DNA from: Sinorhizobium terangae
GTDB lineage: Bacteria; Pseudomonadota; Alphaproteobacteria; Rhizobiales; Rhizobiaceae
Direction of reading: 5' to 3'
Assembly: GCF_029714365.1 (NCBI RefSeq)
Contig: NZ_CP121660.1
Location: 806,001-870,000 of the forward strand
Length of the DNA: 64,000 nt
How positions within the stretch are numbered: position 1 is the stretch's first letter; each line of letters opens with the position of its first letter. This document shows positions 17,914 through 26,861 of the stretch, one piece after another. The translations under genes and the position numbers were made by a program. The notes under the pieces are model-generated. The model saw only the letters and a program-made list of their open reading frames with translations, was not told the origin of the DNA and did no database searches.

Positions 17914-18017
17914 TGCATGTCGCCCAAAAGTGTGCAGCGGTTCTGGGACAACGACATGCATGAAAACAAAGACCTAAAGCGCATTGCATGAGGCCGTTTA
18001 AACGCGACGCGCTTTAG
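17913..18017. repeat. Rhizobial intergenic palindromic repeat element
   Basis: Two nested palindromes fill the gap between the permease and kinase genes. The first has ATGCATGTCG (17913-17922) and CGACATGCAT (17952-17961). The second has CTAAAGCGC (17974-17982) and GCGCTTTAG (18009-18017). The composite, with CCCAAAAG...CTGGGACAACGACATG, is of the type I remember as dispersed many times in Sinorhizobium intergenic regions. Within an operon it could act as an mRNA processing or partial termination site. Confidence 0.75.
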
Positions 18018-18050
18018 TTACGAAAATCGTCTGGCATGGGAGGAAGTTTT

Positions 18051-19601
18051 TTGGCTAGGCATTTCACACTCGGAATCGACATAGGCACCACCAATGTGAA
18101 GGCCTGCGTGCTCGACACGCAGACGGGGAGGGTAGTGGCCTTCGGATCGCAGGAACATCCGCTTTTCCATCCCAAGCCGGGCTGGGCGGAGCAGGAGGCA
18201 GACAACTATTGGCAGGCCGTCACTTCGTCGATACGGCAATGTCTCGAGCAGGGCAATTTCGCCGACCAGATCGCCGGTGTGGCAATTTCGGGGCTCGTCG
18301 GCGTCACGCTTCCGGTCAACGACAAGGGCAGGCCGCTCCGCCCCGCGATGATCTGGATGGATTCGCGTTCCGAGGAGGAATGCAGCGACATCCGCAATAC
18401 GATCGGCGAGAAGGAGATCAACCGCAACAATGGCAATCGCGTCGCGCCCTGGTTCATCGACCCGAAGGCGCTCTGGATCGCCAAGCATGAACCGCATGTT
18501 TTTGCCGCGACCCACAAGTTCCTGTCGCCCGCCGGATATTGCACCTACCGGATGTGCGGCAATTTCACGATGAATACCGGCGATGCCGGCCTCGCCTATG
18601 CCTATGAATACCAGAAGGAGGCCTGGAACCCCGTGGTCGCCAACGCGATCGGAATCCCGATCGAGAAGTTCCCCAGGCTCTACAGGTCGCACGAAGTCGT
18701 CGGCGAGATCACCAGCAAGGCCGCCGAGGAGACCGGCCTGCGTCCGGGGACAGTCGTGGCCGCAGGCGGCACCGACATCAGCTCGGCGGCGCTCGGCGTC
18801 GGCGTCACCAAGGCCGGCGAGGCTTTCTATTCGATGGGGACGGGATCAAATCTCGGCATCATGATCCCGACCGAACAGACGGTGGACGAATACCGTATCC
18901 TGAAATGGCCGCACGTGCTGCCAGGCTTGACGATGTTCGACGCTCCGATGGCGTTCACCGGAGCCTCTCTCAAGTGGTTCCGGGACCAGTTCGGCGATGC
19001 CGAGTTCCGTCTAGCCGAGCGCATGGGCCAGAACGTATTCGATCTTTTCACGGAACAGGCAAAGCACGTACCGGCATGCTCGAATGGACTGCTCTACCTG
19101 CCCTATCTCGGCAATTCGCTGGCGCCCAACTGGAACAGCAGGGCCACCGGCGTCTTCTTCGGTGTCCAGCCGACCACGACGCGGGCGACGATGATCCGTG
19201 CGCTGATCGAAGGTGTCGCGTTCGATCTCCTCTCCAACTTCCGCATCGCCGAGGCGGCCGGCGCCAAAATCGACACGCTCGTTCTGAATGGCGGGCCGAC
19301 CAAGAGCCGGTTCTGGAACCAGATCACCGCGAATGTGGTCAACCGGCCGCTGAAGGTGCCGGATATCGGAGAGGCGGCCCCGATCGGCGACGCTGTTCTG
19401 GCTGCTGTGGCCGCCGGAATATATTCCGACCCGGTCACGCCGCTCGCCGATATCGTGAAGATTAAGGAAACGATCGATCCCGATCCCGTCGCGAACCGTC
19501 GCTACGTCGATTTCTTCGAGGAGTGGCGCGCTGTCTATCAGAGCCTGGTTGGCTCGATGGACCGACACCGCAGTCTGCTTGAGAAATATTCGGTGAGCTG
19601 A
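18051..19601 (+). CDS. FGGY-family carbohydrate kinase
   Basis: About 516 residues, normal for FGGY kinases such as xylulokinase. LGIDIGTTNVKACVLD is the N-terminal ATPase phosphate loop; AISGLVGVTLPV and MIWMDSRS form the sugar-binding part; VVAAGGTDISSAALGVG and LVLNGGPTKSRFWNQITANV are the C-terminal FGGY blocks. I favour the TTG at 18051 because GGGAGGAAG lies just upstream, whereas the in-frame ATG at 18036 overlaps that ribosome site. It is flanked by the permeases and the transporter ATPase, so it should phosphorylate the imported compound or its product. The exact sugar is not evident. Confidence 0.85.
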   Translation: MARHFTLGIDIGTTNVKACVLDTQTGRVVAFGSQEHPLFHPKPGWAEQEADNYWQAVTSSIRQCLEQGNFADQIAGVAISGLVGVTLPVNDKGRPLRPAMIWMDSRSEEECSDIRNTIGEKEINRNNGNRVAPWFIDPKALWIAKHEPHVFAATHKFLSPAGYCTYRMCGNFTMNTGDAGLAYAYEYQKEAWNPVVANAIGIPIEKFPRLYRSHEVVGEITSKAAEETGLRPGTVVAAGGTDISSAALGVGVTKAGEAFYSMGTGSNLGIMIPTEQTVDEYRILKWPHVLPGLTMFDAPMAFTGASLKWFRDQFGDAEFRLAERMGQNVFDLFTEQAKHVPACSNGLLYLPYLGNSLAPNWNSRATGVFFGVQPTTTRATMIRALIEGVAFDLLSNFRIAEAAGAKIDTLVLNGGPTKSRFWNQITANVVNRPLKVPDIGEAAPIGDAVLAAVAAGIYSDPVTPLADIVKIKETIDPDPVANRRYVDFFEEWRAVYQSLVGSMDRHRSLLEKYSVS

Positions 19602-19605
19602 GGTC

Positions 19606-21099
19606 ATGGAAAACAGCGCGCCAATTCTCGAGCTTCGCAATCTCAGCAAGAGCTTTCCGGGCGTCCGGGCCCTATCGAACGTCTCCTTTGACCTCAAGGC
19701 CGGGGAAGTCCACGCGCTCGTCGGTGAAAACGGCGCGGGGAAATCGACGCTGCTGTCCTGTATGAATGGACTGCAGCAACCGAACGAGGGCCAGATCCTG
19801 ATCGACGGCCGGCAGGTCACGCTCGCCACGCCTAGCATCGCAATCGATCATCATCTGGCAATGGTCCATCAGGAGCTCGTTCTCTGCCCGAATCTCACTG
19901 TTGCACAGAATATGTTTCTGGGGCGCGAGCCGCGCGGTAGCCTTGGCACGATCGACCGTGCAACGATGAATCGCAAGGCGAGCAAACTGCTCGAAACCAT
20001 CGGTGTGCGTATCGAACCGAACCGGAAGCTGGGGACGCTCAGCCTCAACGAACAGCAGATCGTCGAGATCTGCCGGGCGCTAGCAACCGAACCTAAGGTG
20101 ATCGTGCTTGACGAACCGACCGCCTCGCTCAACGACGACCAGGTGGCGCATCTGCTCGGCATCGTCAAAATGCTGAAATCGCGCGGCCTGGGGATCGTCT
20201 ATGTGTCCCATCGCCTCAATGAGGTGCTGGAAATTTCGGACCGCATCACGGTTCTGAGGGACGGCCGCGTCGTAACGGTGCTTCCTGCGGCGGGTTTGAC
20301 CGAGCCGGTACTGGTCTCCCACATGGTTGGCAAGGCCAGCACCGACGCATACAGCGCCTATCGGCCCCGTCGGCTCGGAGAGATGCTGCTCAAGGTCGAC
20401 GGCCTGTCCAAGGCGGGGAAGTTCCGGGATATCTCCTTCGAACTCAGGAAGGGCGAGATATTGGGGGTAGCCGGGCTGCTCGGTTGCAATCGCGAGGCCG
20501 TCGCCCAGGCTCTGTTTGGCGCGACGGAAACCGATGGCGGCAGGATTGTCATCGGAAACGCTGCGGTGAAGCTGAAAACTCCGCATGACGCGATACGGCT
20601 GGGCGTTGCCTATATGCCGGCGGACCGGAAAAACGAGGGCCTCGTTCTGGGGATGAATGTCGCGGACAACGCGTCGATGACCACCCTCGACTCCGTCGGA
20701 AAGTGCGGTGTGCTTCGCCGGAGACAGGTCCGCCGCCTCGCATCGGATCTGGTCAGGCTGCTTTCCATCAAAGTGAGCGGACTTTCGCAGAAGGCCTCCC
20801 AGCTTTCGGGCGGTAATCAGCAAAAGATCGTCATCGGCAAATGGATCGCCAGAAAGAGTGGGATCGTCATCGCCGAGGACCCGACCCGCGGAGTGGACAT
20901 CGGCGCGAAGGCTGAAATCTGGGATGCCTTGCAGACTTTGGCCGAAGAAGGCAAGGCGCTCATCCTCCTGACGACGGAGCTGCAGGAAATGCTGCATGTC
21001 TGCGACCGCATCATCGTTATGAGCCGCGGCCGCATCACCGGTGAGTTCCAACGATCCGAGTTTTCGGCCGAGGCCATTACACAGCGGTTCTTCGCGTAA
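19606..21099 (+). CDS. CUT2 sugar ABC transporter ATP-binding protein, two domains
   Basis: 497 residues, an RbsA/MglA-type fused double ATPase. The first domain has Walker A GENGAGKST (about 43-51), the LSLNEQQIVEICRAL signature region and Walker B VIVLDEPT. The second domain has a degenerate Walker A (GVAGLLGCNREAV), as is usual in this class, LSGGNQQKIVIGKW and VIAEDPTRGVD. It starts 4 nt after the kinase stop. It drives the importer made by the genes at 14532-17913. Confidence 0.93.
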   Translation: MENSAPILELRNLSKSFPGVRALSNVSFDLKAGEVHALVGENGAGKSTLLSCMNGLQQPNEGQILIDGRQVTLATPSIAIDHHLAMVHQELVLCPNLTVAQNMFLGREPRGSLGTIDRATMNRKASKLLETIGVRIEPNRKLGTLSLNEQQIVEICRALATEPKVIVLDEPTASLNDDQVAHLLGIVKMLKSRGLGIVYVSHRLNEVLEISDRITVLRDGRVVTVLPAAGLTEPVLVSHMVGKASTDAYSAYRPRRLGEMLLKVDGLSKAGKFRDISFELRKGEILGVAGLLGCNREAVAQALFGATETDGGRIVIGNAAVKLKTPHDAIRLGVAYMPADRKNEGLVLGMNVADNASMTTLDSVGKCGVLRRRQVRRLASDLVRLLSIKVSGLSQKASQLSGGNQQKIVIGKWIARKSGIVIAEDPTRGVDIGAKAEIWDALQTLAEEGKALILLTTELQEMLHVCDRIIVMSRGRITGEFQRSEFSAEAITQRFFA

Positions 21100-21114
21100 G
21101 CGACGAACCGCGTC

Positions 21115-21150
21115 GCCCGGGCAGGAACACTCCCTTGGGCCTGCCCGGGC
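21115..21150 (+). terminator. Strong GC-rich stem-loop after the ATPase gene
   Basis: GCCCGGGCAGG (21115-21125) pairs perfectly with CCTGCCCGGGC (21140-21150) across a 14-nt loop. There is no T run, so it may attenuate rather than end transcription into the oxygenase gene 100 nt downstream. Confidence 0.55.
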
Positions 21151-21249
21151 CCTAGCGCCAAGTCAATGACCCTATCGGTACAATGAATTTTTCCCGCCGC
21201 AGATCAACCGGTAGAATAAGACGAATATAACTCTGAGGTAGAGGACATC

Positions 21250-22239
21250 ATGGAAGGAAATTCTTCAGCTAGTTACGCTGGCATCGGCGGCGTTGGAAGT
21301 AATATCTGGCCACTGACGGGACCGGAAGTCGTCTCTCGCGAAAAACTCAAGGAATTGCGCGTGCGAACGAATGGTCCCGGACTTTATAATCTTGCCGTAC
21401 ATGTTCTCGCCCTGGCGGCGACAGCGTCTCTCATTTACTTCACTTCGGGTAATCCTTGGCTGCAGGTGCCCGCGATGCTGCTCAACGGAACGGTCATCGT
21501 ATTGATGTTTGCGCCGTTGCACGAATGCTCGCATGGCACCGCCTTCCGGTCCCGCTGGCTCAACCATGTCGTCGGATTCGCGATCGGCGCGATCACCATG
21601 CGCCCATTCCTCTACTTCAAGTACCGGCACGCGGCGCACCACACTTACACGCAGCACGACGAACGTGACCCGGATATCGTGCCGTTCCCGACGAGCTTGA
21701 GGGAATATTTCTCGATGATTCTCGGCGCGTCGTTCTGGCCGAAGCTTGTCGGCACGCTGGTCCGCGGCTCCACGGGCAATTACAACGAGGAAGAAAGGAC
21801 GTTCCTGCCCGCATCGGTGCGGGGGCAGGTATCTCTCGAAATCCGACTGCTGGTCCTGCTCTACGTGGCCATCGCCGCCGTCTCGGTCTATTTCGCAAGC
21901 CCGATCGCTCTCATCTACTGGTTTTTCCCTCGGGTTATCGGGGAGCCGGTTCTGCGTGCGATCCGCATGGCGGAGCATACCGGCGCGGACGAGAGCCCCG
22001 ATCTTCTCGCCAATACCAGAACGACTTTGGTCAATCCCATTATCCGACAGCTGTACTGGAACATGCCTTTTCACGCCGAGCATCATCTTGCGTCCTCCGT
22101 GCCGTTCCATGCGTTGGGCAAGCTGCACGACCACGTCGAGCCGCACCTCAAGCACGTCAGCAAGGGCTATATCCAGGTCCACCGGGAGATCCTTGGCGAG
22201 GTGCTCCGCCTCCAGCGTGAAGCACGGCGGGCGGCATGA
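21250..22239 (+). CDS. MocD-like membrane di-iron oxygenase (fatty acid desaturase superfamily)
   Basis: 329 residues with at least four hydrophobic segments and the three histidine boxes of the desaturase/alkane-hydroxylase superfamily: HECSH (91-95), HAAHH (127-131) and HAEHH (275-279), plus His243. These bind the di-iron centre at the cytoplasmic membrane face. The closest family I can think of is MocD of rhizopine catabolism, which with ferredoxin MocE and reductase MocF is proposed to remove the O-methyl group. The gene overlaps the MocF-like gene by ATGA, and the MocE-like ferredoxin opens the locus. A lipid desaturase is the alternative, but the redox partners and ABC importer argue for a small hydrophilic substrate. 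Confidence 0.78.
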   Translation: MEGNSSASYAGIGGVGSNIWPLTGPEVVSREKLKELRVRTNGPGLYNLAVHVLALAATASLIYFTSGNPWLQVPAMLLNGTVIVLMFAPLHECSHGTAFRSRWLNHVVGFAIGAITMRPFLYFKYRHAAHHTYTQHDERDPDIVPFPTSLREYFSMILGASFWPKLVGTLVRGSTGNYNEEERTFLPASVRGQVSLEIRLLVLLYVAIAAVSVYFASPIALIYWFFPRVIGEPVLRAIRMAEHTGADESPDLLANTRTTLVNPIIRQLYWNMPFHAEHHLASSVPFHALGKLHDHVEPHLKHVSKGYIQVHREILGEVLRLQREARRAA

Positions 22240-23468
22240 CGGGTTCAAATCTTCCCGTCGTGATCGTCGGAGCCGGACATGCCGGCGGCCGATGCGCCGA
22301 ACGACTGAGGCATTTCGGCTGGCAGGGCAATATTATTCTCGTCGGCGACGAGCCCTGCCTTCCCTATGAACGGCCGCCGCTTTCCAAAGCGGTGCTGGTC
22401 GAAGAGGTCGAGCCTTCACCCTCCTTCGTGATCGACCGCGACATGCTGGCGGCGCTCGCTATCGAGCATGTGGCGGGCCAAGTCGTCCGGTCCATTGATC
22501 TGCGCAACGGCACAGTATGTCTCGCCGACGAAAGGCAGATCGGCTATGGCAAGCTGGTCCTCGCGACGGGGCTGACCCCGCGCCGGCTGCCCATGCTGGA
22601 TGTGCTTGGTTCGCGCGTCTGCTATCTCCACAAGCTCGAGGAGGCGCGGGCGCTCAGAGACGCCATCAAGACGGGTGCCAAGCTTTTGATTGTAGGAGCC
22701 GGCTTCATTGGCCTCGAAGTGGCCGCGAGTGCCCGCAAACTGGGCGCCGAGGTGACCGTCATTGAAGCTGCGCCGCAACCGCTCGGACGTGTTCTGCCGG
22801 CGCGCATGGCCAATCTGATAACCGAACGTCATGAGAGCGCCGCCATCAAGATACTCTGTAATGAGGCCATGGACGAAATCGTCCAGACGCCCGAGCGGAT
22901 CTCCATAACGTTGCGAAGCGGCGAGACGATCCACCCTGATCTCGTCCTCGTCGGTATTGGCGGCACACCGAACGACGCGCTCGCCCGGTCAGCGGGATTG
23001 CACGTTGATAACGGTATCGTGGTCGACGATCACTGCCGCACAAGTGATCCGGACGTCTATGCGATCGGCGATGTCGCCTCGCACCGGAACCCTCACTACG
23101 ACCGCCGCTGGCGGCTCGAATCCTGGATGAATGCCGAGGAAATGGCGTCCAACGCGGCGAGAGCGATATGCAATCAGCCGCCGAACGAAGCCTCCGTGCC
23201 GTATTTCTGGACCGACCAGTTCGAGCGCCGATACCAGATCGCCGGGCTGCTCGAGCCGAAAGCGGAAATCTACGAGCAGGGCGTCGCTGGCGAAAGCGGC
23301 TATCTCGCCTGTTTCGTGGTGGACGGAAGGATGAGAGGGCTATTCGGTATCAATGCCGGAAAAGCCTTTCGAAAGGCCCAGAACCTGTTCCGCGGCGGCG
23401 CCGTAGCGGGCCGCGACGAATTGCGCGGCGCCGGATTCCTGGCCGCCTGCGAACCTGCCGATGCCTGA
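22236..23468 (+). CDS. MocF-like FAD-dependent ferredoxin reductase
   Basis: 410 residues of the oxygenase-coupled ferredoxin reductase family (rubredoxin/Rieske ferredoxin reductases). VIVGAGHAGGRCAERLR is the N-terminal FAD site, CLPYERPPLSK the family fingerprint, LLIVGAGFIGLEVAASARKLG the NAD(P)H site, and DPDVYAIGDVASH the second FAD contact. A C-terminal reductase domain ends the protein. Translation is coupled to the oxygenase (4-bp ATGA overlap). I infer electron flow from NADH through this protein and the Rieske ferredoxin (14108) to the oxygenase (21250). Confidence 0.88.
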   Translation: MTGSNLPVVIVGAGHAGGRCAERLRHFGWQGNIILVGDEPCLPYERPPLSKAVLVEEVEPSPSFVIDRDMLAALAIEHVAGQVVRSIDLRNGTVCLADERQIGYGKLVLATGLTPRRLPMLDVLGSRVCYLHKLEEARALRDAIKTGAKLLIVGAGFIGLEVAASARKLGAEVTVIEAAPQPLGRVLPARMANLITERHESAAIKILCNEAMDEIVQTPERISITLRSGETIHPDLVLVGIGGTPNDALARSAGLHVDNGIVVDDHCRTSDPDVYAIGDVASHRNPHYDRRWRLESWMNAEEMASNAARAICNQPPNEASVPYFWTDQFERRYQIAGLLEPKAEIYEQGVAGESGYLACFVVDGRMRGLFGINAGKAFRKAQNLFRGGAVAGRDELRGAGFLAACEPADA

Positions 23469-23480
23469 GGTGAATAGAAC

Positions 23481-24590
23481 ATGATCAATTCGCAAGCGGC
23501 GATCTGCGTGGCGCCCAATGAGCCGCTCGAAGTCGATACGGTGACCGTCGATGGCCCTCAAACGGGAGAGGTGCTCGTCGAGATCGTGGCAAGCGGGCTC
23601 TGTCACACCGACCTGACTGCCCTTGAGGGTATCAATGCGAGCAGTGTCTATCCGCTGATACCGGGCCATGAAGGTGCAGGCCGTGTGGTGGAAGTCGGCA
23701 ACGGCGTGACGAGCCTGGTGCCCGGCGATCACGTTATCCCGCTCTACGGCCCCGAATGCGGCGAATGCAGCATGTGCCGTTCGAAGCGGACCAATCTTTG
23801 CTGGACCATCAAGCCAACGCGGGATCGCGGCGTCCTGCCGAACGGGTCGCCTCGCTTTCGGCGTGGACAGGAACCGATCCATCACTTCATGGGGACGTCT
23901 ACGCTTTCGCGCTATACGGTCGTGCCGGAAATTGCGCTGGCAAACATACGAAAGGATGCGCCGCTCGACAAAGTCTGTCTGTTCGGCTGTGGCGTGACGA
24001 CGGGCGTCGGTGCCGCGCTCGCGCATGTGCGCGAAGGGGACGCTGTCGCAGTGTTCGGACTCGGCGGCATCGGCGTGAACATCATACAGGGCGCAAGAAT
24101 CGCGGGTGCCTCTCGCATCATCGGCATCGATATCAGCCGCAACAAGACCGAACTCGCAAAGATCTACGGGATGACCGACTTAATCGTCCCCGGTGAGGAG
24201 GTAGCCGATCCGGTAGCCGCGATCCGGGACCTGACAGGAGGTGGTGTCGATGTCGCCTTCGAATGCACCGGCTTGCTTAAGGTCATGCGGCAGTCTCTGG
24301 ATTGCTGCAAGCCGGCCTGGGGGACCAGCGTGCTGCTCGGTGTAGAGCCGGCGGGTGCCGAATTGTCGTTTCCCCCCGTGCAGGTGCGTTACGGAAAGTC
24401 TATCCTCGGCAGCTATTTCGGCGGGATAAAGGGACGAAGCGAACTGCCCGCGCTGATCGATCGCTTCATGCAAGGCGAAATCGACATCGACAGGCAGATT
24501 ACCCACCGCTTGGCCCTCAGGCAGGTCAATGACGGCTTCGAACTCATGCGAAACGGCGTCTCGGTGCGAAGCGTCGTGATGTTCGAGTAG
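23481..24590 (+). CDS. Class III-type zinc alcohol dehydrogenase, glutathione-formaldehyde dehydrogenase-like
   Basis: 369 residues. Catalytic zinc ligands Cys41 (GLCHTD) and His63 (PGHEGAG), structural zinc cysteines 93, 96, 99 and 107, and the NAD site FGLGGIGVN are present. The blocks LYGPECGECSMC, HHFMGTSTLSRYTVV and VCLFGCGVTTGVGAAL are those of S-(hydroxymethyl)glutathione dehydrogenase (FrmA/AdhC family). Lying 12 nt after the ferredoxin reductase, it would fit oxidation of the glutathione adduct of formaldehyde released by O-demethylation. A role on an aryl or alkyl alcohol is possible. Confidence 0.85.
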   Translation: MINSQAAICVAPNEPLEVDTVTVDGPQTGEVLVEIVASGLCHTDLTALEGINASSVYPLIPGHEGAGRVVEVGNGVTSLVPGDHVIPLYGPECGECSMCRSKRTNLCWTIKPTRDRGVLPNGSPRFRRGQEPIHHFMGTSTLSRYTVVPEIALANIRKDAPLDKVCLFGCGVTTGVGAALAHVREGDAVAVFGLGGIGVNIIQGARIAGASRIIGIDISRNKTELAKIYGMTDLIVPGEEVADPVAAIRDLTGGGVDVAFECTGLLKVMRQSLDCCKPAWGTSVLLGVEPAGAELSFPPVQVRYGKSILGSYFGGIKGRSELPALIDRFMQGEIDIDRQITHRLALRQVNDGFELMRNGVSVRSVVMFE

Positions 24591-24600
24591 GACGGCTGGC

Positions 24601-25491
24601 GTGGCACGGCTGGACGAACCCGATTACATTTTTCGCGATCGCCATCCGGAGCGCAGCGATGTCTATGCGCTCTACGATAAAGAGAGCGAGCGGATGCGGA
24701 GAGACGCATTCTGCCTGTTCGATCTGCCCTATGGGCGTCATCCGCGCATGACCTTCGACCTCTTTCCTGGCGAAAACCATGCGCCCCTGGCGGTATTCTT
24801 CCATGGCGGCTATTGGCAGAGCCTGGATAAGCAGCGCTTTAGTTTTGTCGCAAGGTCGCTCCTGGCGCGAGGTTTTTCGGTCGCATTGCCGAACTACCCG
24901 CTCGCGCCCGAAATGCCGCTCGAAGCGATCGCCGGCACTGCGAGATCGTGTCTGCCGGCGATTTTCGCGGCGCTCACTCGACAGACCGGATCGCCGCCGT
25001 CGTCGTTTCTGACCACCGGACATTCGGCCGGCGGGCACCTTTCGATCTGGGCAGGCATGCATGCCTCGGCGGATCCCATCGTCGCGTCCGTTCCCTTCGC
25101 GGGCATGGTGCCGATCAGCGGCATCTTCGACGTACGACCGCTGGTCGGCACCAGTCTCAACAAGGCGCTCAAACTGACAATCCGTAGGGCCGCAAGGCTC
25201 AGTCCGATAGGCCATGAACTGCCGACGGGCCAGTATCGTGTTTTCGTCGGTGCGGACGAAACCCTCGGTTTTCTCCGGCAGGCGGCGCTCTTCACCGGCG
25301 AGCTGAATGCTGCGGGACACGATGCAGCCCTGTTCGACCTCACTGGACTGAATCATTACACAATTCTAATGGATCTTCTTTCCGCGAACTCGGCTATAGC
25401 TCGAGTGATTGAAGGGATGGTTGGCATGGGGGGAGATTGTGCCGGCAGGCGAAACGATTACAAGAAACAGAATAAACTACGTCAACTTTAA
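24601..25491 (+). CDS. Alpha/beta hydrolase of the kynurenine-formamidase-like group
   Basis: 296 residues. The oxyanion-hole motif HGGYW and the nucleophile elbow GHSAGGH place it with the formamidase-like esterases; a C-terminal histidine lies in LTGLNHYTI. The start is a GTG 10 nt after the dehydrogenase stop. In this locus it might hydrolyse a formyl ester or S-formylglutathione produced by the dehydrogenase, but it is not of the classical esterase D (FrmB) type, so a sugar-ester or lactone substrate is equally possible. Its 3' end overlaps the LysR gene by about 50 nt in another frame. Confidence 0.78.
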   Translation: MARLDEPDYIFRDRHPERSDVYALYDKESERMRRDAFCLFDLPYGRHPRMTFDLFPGENHAPLAVFFHGGYWQSLDKQRFSFVARSLLARGFSVALPNYPLAPEMPLEAIAGTARSCLPAIFAALTRQTGSPPSSFLTTGHSAGGHLSIWAGMHASADPIVASVPFAGMVPISGIFDVRPLVGTSLNKALKLTIRRAARLSPIGHELPTGQYRVFVGADETLGFLRQAALFTGELNAAGHDAALFDLTGLNHYTILMDLLSANSAIARVIEGMVGMGGDCAGRRNDYKKQNKLRQL

Positions 25492-26383
25492 CCAGCTGCG
25501 CTCGTTTTACGCGGTTGCGCGCGAGCTGAGCTTCACCAAGGCGGCCGAACTGCTTTGCATAGGCCAGCCGACCGTCACGACCCAGGTGAAGGCACTGGAG
25601 GAGACCTATAATCTTCAGCTCTTCGTGCGCGGGCCGAACGACCTAACTCTGACCGATGCAGGCGAGGCGCTGCTCACGGTCGCCAGGCAGATATTTTCCC
25701 TGGAAGAGCGGGCGCATTCGCTGCTGAATACCGTCGGCAACCAGTTCGCTGGTCGACTTCACATCGGTACGGTCGGCCCCTTCTTCGTGATGAAGCAGTT
25801 GTCCAAATACATCGACCGCTATCCGCTCATGCATGTGACTGTGGAGAGCGCCAACTCCGACTCCATATACCAGAAGCTGCTGAATTACGAAGTCGATGTC
25901 GGCATCATCGGCAGCGACTACAGCGATCCGCGTCTGGATCTCGTCTGTCTCGGCAAGCACGAAGTTGTCATCGCCGTTCCCGTCTCACACCCCTGGGCGC
26001 ATCGTAGTCAGGTCAACATCGAGGAACTCGATGGTCAGCGGCTCATCATGCGCGAGAAAGGCTCGATGACGCGGCGTGCGCTCGAGGAGGTCCTCGCCGC
26101 AAACAGCATCCGCCCGAACGTCGTCATGGAATTGCCGCGCGACTCCGTGCTCGAGGCGACGGCGGCTGGATTGGGCCTCGGCATCATCTCGAATTTCGAG
26201 TTCTCGCGAGACCAGAGGCTCCGCACCTTGTCGATCGCACGATACAGCCCGTGCACGCGCTCGTTTGCGGCCTGCCTCAAGGAGCGACGGGCGTTGCCTT
26301 CGATCGATGCGTTTATGCAGATGTCTTCGGAACTGGTGTCCCAGTTGCGGGATGCCCACGGCGAGGAACGGGACAGTGATTGA
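25439..26383 (+). CDS. LysR-family regulator closing the moc-like locus
   Basis: About 314 residues. The N-terminal winged HTH reads FNQLRSFYAVARELSFTKAAELL, followed by the usual substrate-binding domain (LHIGTVGPFFVMKQLSKYI). The start is uncertain because no ATG is near; the GTG at 25439, close behind a GGGGGGAG stretch, gives a short tail before the HTH, while TTG codons at 25409 and 25421 are alternatives. The gene overlaps the hydrolase, so it is cotranscribed with the pathway it probably regulates. Confidence 0.82.
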   Translation: MPAGETITRNRINYVNFNQLRSFYAVARELSFTKAAELLCIGQPTVTTQVKALEETYNLQLFVRGPNDLTLTDAGEALLTVARQIFSLEERAHSLLNTVGNQFAGRLHIGTVGPFFVMKQLSKYIDRYPLMHVTVESANSDSIYQKLLNYEVDVGIIGSDYSDPRLDLVCLGKHEVVIAVPVSHPWAHRSQVNIEELDGQRLIMREKGSMTRRALEEVLAANSIRPNVVMELPRDSVLEATAAGLGLGIISNFEFSRDQRLRTLSIARYSPCTRSFAACLKERRALPSIDAFMQMSSELVSQLRDAHGEERDSD

Positions 26384-26861
26384 GCCTTGTCGCTTTCTCG
26401 CTGGGCTTCGAGGTCCCTTTCGTGGTCATCCACCACATCCTTCGCGTCTTTCTCGTGTCGCGGGATCGGCGGCCGTCTTCGGATCGGTAACGCGTCGCAG
26501 GCAAGGATGAGAGATGCGGGCAAGACCCCCGTTCGCTTTCTGTTCTCAAAGCATCGCGAATGTATCCGCCTTCGCACGCGGACCCTATCGCCTCAGACCT
26601 TGGTCCTAAACCGACCGGACGAATGTCTGAGCGGACACAGTTAAAAGTCCGGGGCGGCCGGGGTTCTCGGCGCCCAGAGTTGACGGCGGGACCGAAGCGT
26701 GCGCAATGATTTTAGGGTGCTTCCGCTCCGGGCATCTTTCGCTCGGGGCTTGTTGCGTCGACGGAGGCCGCGAACCGCCTTGAGACCGGATGGTTCCCGC
26801 GAACGTTTCCCAGCCGTGGTCGGGTGGGCGAAGCGCCGATGGAAGTTACTGAAGGGCTGAA
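26384..26861. other. Intergenic stretch before the Gly/Asn-rich protein gene
   Basis: About 478 bases with no convincing gene on either strand. It presumably carries the promoter of the secreted-protein gene at 26862. I see no repeat or palindrome that I would defend. Confidence 0.45.

Noticed and set aside
21250..22239. Calling this gene an ordinary lipid desaturase
   Set aside because: The histidine boxes allow it, but translational coupling to a ferredoxin reductase and linkage to a Rieske ferredoxin and a sugar importer fit a MocD-type oxygenase better.
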